Positions 14,896 through 22,549 of a stretch of DNA of 32,468 nucleotides are shown here, in pieces. Under the pieces are notes generated by a model. It was not told the DNA's origin, searched no databases, and saw only the letters and a list, made by a program, of their open reading frames with translations. The number at the start of each line of letters is the position of its first letter. The first letter of the stretch is position 1. The translations under genes were made by a program, and so were the position numbers. Source of the stretch: Bacilli bacterium (lineage in GTDB: Bacteria; Bacillota_I; Bacilli_A; RF39; UBA660); NCBI GenBank assembly GCA_028709545.1, contig JAQVWT010000007.1, forward strand, positions 1 through 32,468, given 5' to 3'.

Positions 14896-15041
14896 ATGTT
14901 TAAAGAATGTTTAAAAAATAAAATTATGTCATTTATAATTTCAGATAATGATACACCTTATTATCTTAGAGGCTTAAAAGAATATGATAACGAAAAAGGC
15001 TTTTTAAAGGTACGTGTTTAAATGCCCAGGATGTTTATTAA
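14896..15041 (+). pseudogene. Frameshifted relic resembling the C-terminal part of a Fic-family protein
   Basis: ATG 14896 opens a 41-codon frame, MFKECLKNKIMSFII...YYLRGLKEYDNEKGFLK, that stops at 15021. Changing frame at 15010-15012 (restoring one A: GGTACG to GGATACG) continues as DTCLNAQDVY to a stop at 15039-15041. The pattern FII...FYYRGL.EW..E.G.L.DTCL.AQD is one I recall from the C-terminal region of Fic-family proteins, which often accompany RhuM genes. The identification comes from memory of the family. The surrounding stretch 14836-15154 holds no other gene I can support. Confidence 0.45.
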
Positions 15042-15129
15042 GCTATGTGTACTGAATGATCAAACTTTGAAATAAATGAAGATAATTAACAATAGTATAG
15101 ACCATTATTTTTAAGTTTGATTAAAAATC

Positions 15130-15203
15130 AAGAAGATTGTCCATAATATAGTAGGTGATTAAAATCGAACTAGTATCTATTATATATCGGACAATCTTTT
15201 TTT
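15130..15203 (+). promoter_or_regulatory. Hairpin spanning the start of the DUF421 gene, with T-run
   Basis: AAGATTGTCC (15133-15142) pairs with GGACAATCTT (15189-15198), extendable with G-U/A-U pairs and followed by T7. The 46-nt loop contains the Shine-Dalgarno AGGTGA and the start codon region. The layout mirrors the element at 5518-5604: a terminator-like hairpin whose 3' arm is coding sequence. Confidence 0.5.
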
Positions 15204-15814
15204 ATTTTTTTGTAACTTTATGTTACCGAATAATGGGTAAAAGAGAAATAGGCCAACTTGGTATAATTGATGTAATAGTTTCAATTATGATTGCTGAATT
15301 ATGTGCGATTAGTATTGAAAATATTGAAGGTCCTATTTACTATACAATTATTCCTATTTGTATTTTAGTGGCTTTTGAAATAGCTTTTGCCTATATTTCA
15401 GTTAAATCTAGAACCTTTAGAACTTTTTTTAGCGGTAAAGCTAGTTTAATAATTAATAAAGGAGTAATTAACTATAAAGAAATGATTAAACAAAGATATA
15501 CTCTTGATGATCTTCTTCTTAGTTTAAGGCAGCAAAGTATTAAAAGTATTGAAGAAGTCGAATATGCATTTTTAGAAAATAATGGTAAACTTTCTGTTTT
15601 TAAATATAATTTACTTAAAACTGACGGGAAATATCCACTACCGATTATAGTTGATGGAATAGTTCAAAAAGAAACATTAAAAAATATAAGAAAAAGTCAG
15701 CTATGGCTCCGTTTATATTTAAAAAAACAAGAGTTAAATACAGATGAAGTTTTTTATGCGTTTTATAAAAACAAGAAAGTTTATATTATTAAACATACTG
15801 ACATAAATGTATAA
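15155..15814 (+). CDS. DUF421 (YetF-like) membrane protein
   Basis: 219 aa. Two or three N-terminal transmembrane segments surround the family signature RIMGKREIGQLGIIDVIVSIMIAEL. The soluble domain follows: FFSGKASLIINKGVINYKEMIKQ, LRQQSIKSIEEVEYAFLENNGKLSVF, PLPIIVDG. The family is found in Firmicutes membranes, linked to spore or envelope functions in Bacillus; its mechanism is unknown. The start is uncertain. The open frame begins at GTG 15155, but that overlaps the Shine-Dalgarno AGGTGA, and at the ideal distance there is ATC (not ATG). The N-terminus to MGKRE is clearly coding by family similarity. Confidence 0.85.
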   Translation: MIKIELVSIIYRTIFFYFFVTLCYRIMGKREIGQLGIIDVIVSIMIAELCAISIENIEGPIYYTIIPICILVAFEIAFAYISVKSRTFRTFFSGKASLIINKGVINYKEMIKQRYTLDDLLLSLRQQSIKSIEEVEYAFLENNGKLSVFKYNLLKTDGKYPLPIIVDGIVQKETLKNIRKSQLWLRLYLKKQELNTDEVFYAFYKNKKVYIIKHTDINV

Positions 15815-15823
15815 CATTTGTAC

Positions 15824-15860
15824 ATAAAAGTGTAAATTATATATAAATTTACACTTTTAT
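15824..15860. terminator. Intrinsic terminator after the DUF421 gene
   Basis: A perfect 15-bp stem ATAAAAGTGTAAATT / AATTTACACTTTTAT (15824-15838, 15846-15860) with a 7-nt AT loop. The T-tract is within the 3' arm and continues TATTG. Confidence 0.7.
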
Positions 15861-15862
15861 TA

Positions 15863-15891
15863 TTGTTAGAAATAAAATTATAGCTTATTAT
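15863..15891 (+). promoter_or_regulatory. Promoter of the CPBP gene pair
   Basis: TTGTTA (15863-15868), a 17-nt spacer and TATTAT (15886-15891). The Shine-Dalgarno AGGAGG lies just before ATG 15908, so the leader is very short. Confidence 0.6.
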
Positions 15892-15907
15892 TAATATAGG
15901 AGGCATT

Positions 15908-16615
15908 ATGAAAGAAAATCTAAATGCTTTAATTAAGATTATTTTAGCAGCTTTCTTAATAACCTATGGTGAACACTATTATTATTTAGGCTTAACTAAA
16001 CTGGGAATAAATTTTAGTGATTCTTATCTAGGTGAAAGTATTATAATATTAAGTTTCTATATTTTGGTCTTCTTATTAATTTATTTTCTTTATCGTGATG
16101 ACCTTTCTAGAGATCTTAGAAGATTTAAAAGGAATGTTTTTCCTAATATATTGATGACAATTGTCTTTTTTATCGTTGTTACCTTGCTAATAGCAGTTGC
16201 TAATTATTTAGGTAATACACTGGCAGTATCTTTTAAAGTTAATTATGTAGGTCTAAATAATCAAAATATTTTTAGTGATTCTTTTGATCTTAAATTTATA
16301 GTTAATTTAGTTAAAAATATTTTAATTATTCCGATAATTAAATGTATTATATATGTCTTAGGAGTAAGTGATCTATTTTATTCAAAAAATAAATCAATTA
16401 TTGTAAGTGGACTAGTTGGGGCAGTTATATCTGTAGTAAGCACGGAAACCTCAGTAATTTATATGCTTATTAATGCAATCCCTTTCTTTGTGTTTTATGC
16501 ATCTCTTGCCTATATATATCGTAAGAATAATACTAATATCTGGTTTAGTATTATAACTTGTTTATTTTATAGTTTATTTGGTAATATCTTACTTGTTAAA
16601 CTATTTGGAGGTTAG
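15908..16615 (+). CDS. Degenerate CPBP-like membrane protein (motifs lost)
   Basis: 235 aa, about seven or eight hydrophobic segments. It aligns along its length with the next gene: VNYVGLNNQNIF matches VDFAQSDNQNML, and FYASLAYIYRKNNTNIWFSII matches VSLGVVLAYIYLKEDNIYFVII. The catalytic motifs are replaced: the EExxxR region reads IIPIIKCIIYVLG, and the HV and PHALNN positions read SV and LFYSLFGN. It is probably a catalytically dead paralogue of the downstream protease, perhaps a partner or regulator. This is inferred from the alignment. Confidence 0.65.
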   Translation: MKENLNALIKIILAAFLITYGEHYYYLGLTKLGINFSDSYLGESIIILSFYILVFLLIYFLYRDDLSRDLRRFKRNVFPNILMTIVFFIVVTLLIAVANYLGNTLAVSFKVNYVGLNNQNIFSDSFDLKFIVNLVKNILIIPIIKCIIYVLGVSDLFYSKNKSIIVSGLVGAVISVVSTETSVIYMLINAIPFFVFYASLAYIYRKNNTNIWFSIITCLFYSLFGNILLVKLFGG

Positions 16616-16617
16616 AG

Positions 16618-17319
16618 ATGAAGGAAAAAATAATTAATTCAATTAAATTATTAGTCGTACTATTTATATTTTTTAGTATTGGTTATGTAGTAAGTTTTAT
16701 ATTTACAATATTAGGTTTTGACTTAGAAAATTTTAGCTTTTTAGATTCTGCATATGCTGATGCATTAATAAGTATTATCTTATTCTTAATTATCTTATTT
16801 TTATACTTTAAGTATTTTAAAAAAGATTTTAGTGAGTTTAAACTTGATCTTAATAAAAATATTAAGAAATGTATTAAACTATTTGGAATAATTCTTTTAG
16901 TTAAATTTGGAGCATCAGTTATGACCTCAATATTAGCAGTTATTTTAAATGTGGATTTTGCTCAAAGTGATAACCAGAATATGTTAGAAGATCTAATAAA
17001 AGTAGCACCTATTTTAATGCTAATATCATCAGTTATAATTGCTCCGTTTGTTGAAGAAGGAGTATTTAGATTAGGATTTAGAAAGGTTATTGACAAGCCT
17101 GTATTATATGTTTTAATAAGTGGTCTAGTTTTTGGACTTATTCATGTTTTTCCAACTGAACATAGTCTTATTCTTGGTCTTTTACAATCGATTATTTATG
17201 TATCTTTAGGAGTAGTACTAGCTTATATATATTTAAAAGAAGACAATATTTATTTTGTAATAATACCACACGCCCTTAATAATTTACTGGGAATAGTTGC
17301 AGCATTAATATTACTGTAG
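16618..17319 (+). CDS. CPBP-family intramembrane glutamic protease
   Basis: 233 aa, about eight transmembrane segments. CPBP (Rce1/Abi, PF02517) motifs are intact: EExxxR in APFVEEGVFRLGFRKV, FxxxH in FGLIHVFPTEH and the final HxxxN in PHALNNLLG. Members cleave or modify membrane substrates; some protect against the producer's own bacteriocins. The substrate here is unknown. It starts 3 nt after the upstream gene's stop, with GGAGG at 16606-16610, so the two are co-transcribed with the degenerate paralogue. Confidence 0.85.
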   Translation: MKEKIINSIKLLVVLFIFFSIGYVVSFIFTILGFDLENFSFLDSAYADALISIILFLIILFLYFKYFKKDFSEFKLDLNKNIKKCIKLFGIILLVKFGASVMTSILAVILNVDFAQSDNQNMLEDLIKVAPILMLISSVIIAPFVEEGVFRLGFRKVIDKPVLYVLISGLVFGLIHVFPTEHSLILGLLQSIIYVSLGVVLAYIYLKEDNIYFVIIPHALNNLLGIVAALILL

Positions 17320-17325
17320 TATAAT
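17297..17325 (+). promoter_or_regulatory. Internal promoter at the end of the CPBP gene
   Basis: TTGCAG (17297-17302), a 17-nt spacer and TATAAT (17320-17325), a consensus -10. It lies over the CPBP stop codon and drives the gene at 17348 and probably mtaB. Confidence 0.7.
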
Positions 17326-17347
17326 AGAAAGAAATTTTGGTGAAGAG

Positions 17348-17845
17348 ATGAAAGAAGTAATAGCAAATTTAATAGGTTTTATTTATACATTTAGTATGGG
17401 AGATTATTTTTTCTTTATAGGAACGTTTCTCTTAATTGTTTTATTTATTTATATTTTATATTTAATTAAATTAGGCGAAATAGAAGAACAAGAAAAAACA
17501 ATCGAAAAAGCAGAAGTAGTTGATACTTTTGATATAGAAGAGGTCAGTAAATCTCTTGAAAATTATACGCCAGATGCTATAAAGCTTACTAATTATGAAG
17601 TAGAGCAAGAAGAAAGTGCAATTATTAGTTATGAAGAACTAGTTAAGAATAAAAATAAAGTCGGAATTGATTATGATGAAGAATATTCATCGGATATTCC
17701 TGAACTAAGTATTAAAAAAATAAATTTGACGACCGATGTTAAAACAGTAGAAGAACCAAGATTAGAAGTCAAATTAATGCAGTATGATAAAGAAGAAGCG
17801 TTTTTAAAAGCGTTAAAACAATTACAAGAAAATTTAAGCCGCTAG
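17348..17845 (+). CDS. Membrane-anchored acidic protein of unknown function
   Basis: 165 aa. One transmembrane helix (about residues 19-41, FFFIGTFLLIVLFIYILYLI) is followed by a Glu/Asp-rich cytoplasmic-looking tail ending EEAFLKALKQLQENLSR. I recognise no family. The start follows GGTGAAGAG. It is upstream of mtaB with only a weak hairpin between. Confidence 0.65.
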   Translation: MKEVIANLIGFIYTFSMGDYFFFIGTFLLIVLFIYILYLIKLGEIEEQEKTIEKAEVVDTFDIEEVSKSLENYTPDAIKLTNYEVEQEESAIISYEELVKNKNKVGIDYDEEYSSDIPELSIKKINLTTDVKTVEEPRLEVKLMQYDKEEAFLKALKQLQENLSR

Positions 17846-17854
17846 GCTTTTTTT
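17836..17854 (+). terminator. Short hairpin with T7 before mtaB
   Basis: AAGCC (17836-17840), loop GCTA, GGCTT (17845-17849), T's to 17854. The stop codon lies in the loop. The stem is only 5 bp, so read-through into mtaB is likely. Confidence 0.45.
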
Positions 17855-17865
17855 AAAGGAGGATT

Positions 17866-19137
17866 ATGAAAGTTTGTATTGAAACACTTGGCTGTAAAGT
17901 TAATCATTATGAAAGCCAGGTTATTAAAGAACAATTTGAAAATAATAATGACATAATCGTGACTATTAATGATAACCCAGATATAGTTGTAATAAATACA
18001 TGTACGGTTACTAATCAAAGTGATTCTAAAAGTAGAAAATTAATTAGACAAGCAAGAAGAATTAATCCAAATTCAATCTTAATAGTATGTGGATGTTCAT
18101 CGCAGATGCATCAAGAAGAATTAAATGATTTAGAAATAGATATTTTACTTGGTAATAAAGATAAGAGTAAAATTTTAGAATATCTTCAAGTGTATTTAAA
18201 TGATAAAAATAAAATATCTAAGTTTTATGATTTAAATAAAGTTGATTTTGAAGACATGAATATTAAAAACTTTTCTGGTCGAACAAGAGGTTTTGTTAAA
18301 ATCCAAGATGGATGTAATAATTATTGTTCTTATTGTATTATTCCTTATATTAGAGGGAATATTAGAAATAAGGATTTTAATTCTGCTGTAAATGAAATAA
18401 AAAGTTTAGTAAAACATGGCTATAAAGAAATAGTTTTAACTGGTATTCATACTGGTAGTTATGGAAAAGGTACTGACTATAATTTGGTTTCATTAATTAA
18501 AGAAATAAGTAAAATTAGTGATTTAGAGCATATTAGAATTAGTAGTATTGAAATAACCGAAATAACGGATGAGTTTTTAGAGGAACTTAAAAACAATTCT
18601 AAAATATGTGATCATCTTCATATCCCTCTTCAAAGTGGAAGTAATAAAGTTTTAAAAGAAATGAATCGTAAATATAATTTAGATAAATATTTTAAAATAA
18701 TAAATAAAATAAGAGATATTAGGCCTAATATTAATATTACAACTGATTTAATCGTTGGTTTTCCAACGGAAACTGAAGATGACTTTGGAGAGAGTATAGA
18801 TTCAGTAAAACAATTAAAGTTTGGAAAGATTCATGTTTTTCCATATTCGAAAAGAGATAAAACAGCCGCTGCTAATATGAAAAATATAGTAGCTCCTGCT
18901 ACTAAAAAGTTAAGAAGTAAAGAAATGATTAAAATATCTAATATTTTAGAAAATGAATATTATCAAATATTTTTAAATAAAACTCTTAAAATTTTAATTG
19001 AAGAGGTTAAAGAAGGGTGGTCAATTGGTCATACTTCTAATTATATTAAAGTAAAAATAAATAAAACATTAGAGCCTAATACTTATTATGAAGCGCAAAT
19101 CATAAAAATTGACAAAGAAGATGTTATCGGAGTATAA
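17866..19137 (+). CDS. mtaB: tRNA t6A37 methylthiotransferase MtaB (radical SAM)
   Basis: 423 aa. Converts t6A to ms2t6A at position 37 of tRNAs reading ANN codons. The N-terminal MTTase domain (CIETLGCKVNHYES, INTCTV, CGCSS) provides the three Cys of the auxiliary 4Fe-4S cluster. The radical SAM motif CxxxCxxC is C150, C154, C157 (GCNNYCSYC). A C-terminal TRAM-like RNA-binding region follows residue 365. CIETLGCKVNHYES and the size fit MtaB rather than MiaB. The Shine-Dalgarno AAAGGAGG is strong. Confidence 0.92.
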   Translation: MKVCIETLGCKVNHYESQVIKEQFENNNDIIVTINDNPDIVVINTCTVTNQSDSKSRKLIRQARRINPNSILIVCGCSSQMHQEELNDLEIDILLGNKDKSKILEYLQVYLNDKNKISKFYDLNKVDFEDMNIKNFSGRTRGFVKIQDGCNNYCSYCIIPYIRGNIRNKDFNSAVNEIKSLVKHGYKEIVLTGIHTGSYGKGTDYNLVSLIKEISKISDLEHIRISSIEITEITDEFLEELKNNSKICDHLHIPLQSGSNKVLKEMNRKYNLDKYFKIINKIRDIRPNINITTDLIVGFPTETEDDFGESIDSVKQLKFGKIHVFPYSKRDKTAAANMKNIVAPATKKLRSKEMIKISNILENEYYQIFLNKTLKILIEEVKEGWSIGHTSNYIKVKINKTLEPNTYYEAQIIKIDKEDVIGV

Positions 19138-19163
19138 TTATTCAAAGAGTAGGAGAGATAAAA

Positions 19164-20072
19164 ATGAGAGCAATTGCTGAATATAAAATAAAGGGAACTT
19201 TTGATGATGAACCTGTTAATTTAAGTCTAACAGCTTATCGAGATAATATTAAAAAAAGTAAAGATAAAGGTTTAAGAGCATCTGTTTTAAGAGGCTTTAA
19301 TCTTCCAAAAAACATTACTATTATGTTTAAAAAGAATTCTGAGCTACATAAAAAAGTCGTTGCTGGTGCCTTAACTTTAATGATAGCTACTTCTTTTGCT
19401 GGTTGTAAAATGGAGCCAAAGGCAGAGGTTTTAAGTCCAACCCAAATTGAAGAAGTCGAAGAGTTAGAGCAAAAAGGTGCAATTACTTATACTATAAAGT
19501 TTGGAGATACTCTTGAAGATATCGCCTTTAGGTATACAAGTAGAATTACTTCGGAAGTTGCTAAAATTTGCCAAGATAATAAGATATCGAATGCAAATAC
19601 AATAAATGCTGGACAAACTATTAAATTAGATGTTCCAATTTCTAAGCTTGAATTATTTGGTTATACATTTACTATTGGAGAAGTGAGTGAAATCGAGGCA
19701 AAAACATATTTTGTTGAAAAAGCATTTGCTATTCCAGCATCTGAAGTGGATTCAGGAAATATTAGTTTTTGGCGTGATCAACAACGAGTAGTCGGGTTAA
19801 AAGAAGAAAACCCCCATAACCTAGAACGATCTCACGAGCTTCCGCTACTATATAAAGCCCATAAAGCAATCGAAGAGTTAGAAATTATGCAGAATAGTCA
19901 GACAGGTTTTTATAGTGAAGAGGACATTAAAATAAAAGAAGCGGCGATTTATAATAATTTAAAAGATTCTATATCAATAGCTGAAACAGCTACTGGTAAA
20001 AAATACGGAGAAGACTATATTTTAGAGCCTCCTATTGAAGTAGTGCCTCTAGAGCCCGCAAAAACCAAATAG
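19164..20072 (+). CDS. LysM-domain protein with an N-terminal extension and lipobox-like segment
   Basis: 302 aa. Residues 1-53 are a hydrophilic extension (MRAIAEYKIKGTFDDEPVNL...). A basic and hydrophobic segment follows, ending ATSFAGCK with a lipobox-like Cys81. A LysM peptidoglycan-binding domain lies at about 107-158 (YTIKFGDTLEDIAFRYTS...INAGQTIKL), then a helical C-terminus. The Shine-Dalgarno AGGAGAGAT supports ATG 19164. An internal ATG at 19323 would give a normal lipoprotein precursor but has no Shine-Dalgarno. It is either anchored by the hydrophobic segment with a cytoplasmic N-terminus or made in two forms. Confidence 0.75.
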   Translation: MRAIAEYKIKGTFDDEPVNLSLTAYRDNIKKSKDKGLRASVLRGFNLPKNITIMFKKNSELHKKVVAGALTLMIATSFAGCKMEPKAEVLSPTQIEEVEELEQKGAITYTIKFGDTLEDIAFRYTSRITSEVAKICQDNKISNANTINAGQTIKLDVPISKLELFGYTFTIGEVSEIEAKTYFVEKAFAIPASEVDSGNISFWRDQQRVVGLKEENPHNLERSHELPLLYKAHKAIEELEIMQNSQTGFYSEEDIKIKEAAIYNNLKDSISIAETATGKKYGEDYILEPPIEVVPLEPAKTK

Positions 20073-20080
20073 TAAAGTAT

Positions 20081-20099
20081 AAAAAGCTTTGCTTTTTTT
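20081..20099 (+). terminator. Intrinsic terminator after the LysM gene
   Basis: AAAAAGC (20081-20087), loop TTT, GCTTTTT (20091-20097), T's to 20099. Confidence 0.75.
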
Positions 20100-20118
20100 C
20101 ATCTTTTAAAAGACTATC

Positions 20119-20147
20119 TAGACTTTAGCTTTACTATTTGATACAAT
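20119..20147 (+). promoter_or_regulatory. recD2 promoter (leaderless transcript predicted)
   Basis: TAGACT (20119-20124), a 17-nt spacer and TACAAT (20142-20147) with TGA before it (extended -10). The expected start site, 6-7 nt downstream, is at or next to the A of the recD2 ATG at 20154. There is no Shine-Dalgarno. Confidence 0.55.
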
Positions 20148-20153
20148 TTTCTT

Positions 20154-22334
20154 ATGAGTTTTATTAAAGGAAAATACCGAAAAACAATTTATGAAAGTAG
20201 TACTGGCTATATGGTCGGTCTTTTTAGGGTTCAAGAAACTGATGATCAAGAAATAGAAACTAATAAAACAATTACATTTACAGGTCATTTTAATGAGCTT
20301 ATGACTAATGCTCTTTATATATTCCATGGGGAATATATAGAGCATGAAAAGTATGGCAAGCAGTTTCAAACATCTAGCTATGAAAAAGTAAAACCTGAAG
20401 AAAAAGAAGCAATCATTGAATTCTTAACAAGTAGTTTTGTTAAAGGGTGTGGAATTAAAACTGCTGAAAAAATTGTTGGAGTATTTGGAAGTGAGTCTCT
20501 TGCTAAGATTAAAGAAAATGAAAGTAATCTTTTACTAGTACCTAATTTATCGGCTAAAACGGCTAAAAGTATTTATAATTCAGTTATTAAATATTATGAA
20601 ACCGATGAATATATAGTGTATTTACAAAACTTAGGTTTTACGATTAAAGAAACAATGAAATTAATAAAAATTTATGAAAAAGATATTAAAAATGTAGTTG
20701 AGGATAATATATATCTATTAACAGATTTAATTGAATTTAAAAAACTAGATCAAATATTTTTATTAAATAATAAACTAGATGATGAAAGAAGAATTGAAGC
20801 TTGTATAATTGAATCAATGAAAAGTTTATCTTTTCAAAATGGAGATATATATTTAGATAAAATTGAAATAGTAGAGTATTTAGCTAATCATTTTAAAATA
20901 TATACGCAAGTGGATGAGATCCTTGATCGATTATATTTAAATAAAAAAATCATAATTACTAGTGATGATTATTATTTAATTGATGAATATTTAGATGAAG
21001 TAAATAGTGCTGAGAGTTTAACTAAATTAATTAAAAAACCAGAATTAAAAATTAAATCCCTTGATGAATATTTAATTAAGTTAAATAATGAATTAAATAT
21101 AACTTATAATGATGAACAAAAACTTGCAATTACCAGAGCTTTAAAAAATAATATATCAATTATTACTGGAGGACCAGGTACTGGGAAAACCACGATTATT
21201 AAAGGGATTATTAAAATATATGGCTGGCTTAATAATTTAAATGATGTTGGCCTTGATAAAGAAGTCATGCTTCTTGCTCCGACTGGAAGAGCAGCTAAAA
21301 GAATGAGTGAAACAACGGCAATGCCCGCTAGTACTATTCATCGGTTTTTAAAATGGGATAAAGAAAGAAATACATTTGGAATAAATGAATTTAATAAAAT
21401 GCATTATAAATTAATTATTATTGATGAAACATCAATGATTGATAATCATTTATTATCAGCGTTATTTAAAGGCATTGATTTAAAAACGCAAATTGTCTTT
21501 GTCGGGGATGAGTACCAGCTGCCAAGTGTGGGACCTGGTCTTGTTCTAAGTGACATGATTCAAAGTGATGTAATTACACATACAAGACTAGAAAATATTT
21601 ATCGTCAAAGTGAAAACTCATATATTCCAGTTTTAGCAAAGGATATAAAAGAGGTCAATATCGAAGAAGATTTACTTGTTAAAAGAGATGATTATAACTT
21701 TATTGAAGTTCCAAGTAGTGAGGTTAAAAACATTATAAAACAAGTTATCAATAAAGCCCTTAAAAAGGGTTTAAATGAAACTAACTTTCAAGTACTTGCT
21801 CCTATGTATAAAGGAGAAAATGGTATTGATAATTTAAATGTTTTACTGCAAGATTTATATAATCCTAAAAAACCTAACAAAGAAGAAATATCTAATTTTG
21901 GAGTTATTTATAGAGTAGGGGATAAAATTCTTAATTTAGTAAATGATCTTGATTTAAATATTTCTAACGGTGATATCGGTTATATTAAAGAGATTAATCT
22001 AAATAGTAAAACAGATTTAGTTATAATTGATTATGAAGGTAATCTAGTTTCTTATAAGAAAGATGCAATGAATACTATTACTCATGCCTATGCAATTAGT
22101 ATTCATAAGAGTCAAGGTAGTGAGTTTGAACATGTTATTATTCCTATTACATTTAGTTATGGTAGAATGCTTTATAATAAGCTATTATATACAGGTGTAT
22201 CAAGAGCTAAAAAAAGCCTAGTATTAATTGGAAGTAGCAGAGCTTTTGCATCTTCAATAAAAAATAATTATAGTGAGATTAGAAAAACATCTTTAAAACA
22301 AAGAATACTGAATAATTTAAAAAATGGTGGTTAA
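20154..22334 (+). CDS. recD2: RecD2-type 5'-3' DNA helicase
   Basis: 726 aa; an SF1B helicase acting in DNA repair and replication without RecBC. The N-terminal OB-like region is followed by helix-hairpin-helix-like repeats (FLTSSFVKGCGIKTAEKIV). The helicase motifs are Walker A GGPGTGKTT (about 339-347), motif II IIDETSMID, motif III VGDEYQLPSVGPG, motif V-like HAYAISIHKSQGSEF and motif VI TGVSRAKKSLVLIGS. The N-terminus MSFIKGKYRKTIYESSTGYMVGLF matches the family start, which fixes ATG 20154. Confidence 0.93.
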   Translation: MSFIKGKYRKTIYESSTGYMVGLFRVQETDDQEIETNKTITFTGHFNELMTNALYIFHGEYIEHEKYGKQFQTSSYEKVKPEEKEAIIEFLTSSFVKGCGIKTAEKIVGVFGSESLAKIKENESNLLLVPNLSAKTAKSIYNSVIKYYETDEYIVYLQNLGFTIKETMKLIKIYEKDIKNVVEDNIYLLTDLIEFKKLDQIFLLNNKLDDERRIEACIIESMKSLSFQNGDIYLDKIEIVEYLANHFKIYTQVDEILDRLYLNKKIIITSDDYYLIDEYLDEVNSAESLTKLIKKPELKIKSLDEYLIKLNNELNITYNDEQKLAITRALKNNISIITGGPGTGKTTIIKGIIKIYGWLNNLNDVGLDKEVMLLAPTGRAAKRMSETTAMPASTIHRFLKWDKERNTFGINEFNKMHYKLIIIDETSMIDNHLLSALFKGIDLKTQIVFVGDEYQLPSVGPGLVLSDMIQSDVITHTRLENIYRQSENSYIPVLAKDIKEVNIEEDLLVKRDDYNFIEVPSSEVKNIIKQVINKALKKGLNETNFQVLAPMYKGENGIDNLNVLLQDLYNPKKPNKEEISNFGVIYRVGDKILNLVNDLDLNISNGDIGYIKEINLNSKTDLVIIDYEGNLVSYKKDAMNTITHAYAISIHKSQGSEFEHVIIPITFSYGRMLYNKLLYTGVSRAKKSLVLIGSSRAFASSIKNNYSEIRKTSLKQRILNNLKNGG

Positions 22335-22358
22335 AATATTACTAAGGAGCTGAATTTT

Positions 22359-22511
22359 ATGAAAACGTTTTCTAATGTAATGATGTTTGCTGTAGGAGCA
22401 TGTGCTGGAGTAGGTGCATACCTAGGGTATGAATCTTTAACTAAAAATAAATATCAAGTTAAGAAGAAGATTAATGATACAATTGACCATATGCAAAGTA
22501 CAATGAAATAA
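22359..22511 (+). CDS. 50-aa Gly/Ala-rich membrane peptide (YtxH-like)
   Basis: MKTFSNVMMFAVGACAGVGA, then YLGYESL, then a basic helical tail with KYQVKKKIND, ending TMK. One short Gly/Ala helix plus a charged coil recalls YtxH-type envelope proteins. A strong Shine-Dalgarno AAGGAG (22344-22349) lies 9 nt before the ATG, and a terminator follows directly, supporting a real gene. Confidence 0.7.
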   Translation: MKTFSNVMMFAVGACAGVGAYLGYESLTKNKYQVKKKINDTIDHMQSTMK

Positions 22512-22535
22512 GAAGTGTATAAAACTTCTTTTTTT
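22510..22535 (+). terminator. Intrinsic terminator after the 50-aa gene
   Basis: AAGAAGT (22510-22516), a 7-nt loop, ACTTCTT (22524-22530), T's to 22535. Confidence 0.75.
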
Positions 22536-22549
22536 GATGAAAATATAAT

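Noticed and set aside
22544-22549. TATAAT directly before ATG 22550 as a promoter -10
   Set aside because: Its start site would fall inside the gene, there is no -35 at a proper distance, and no later start codon is credible.
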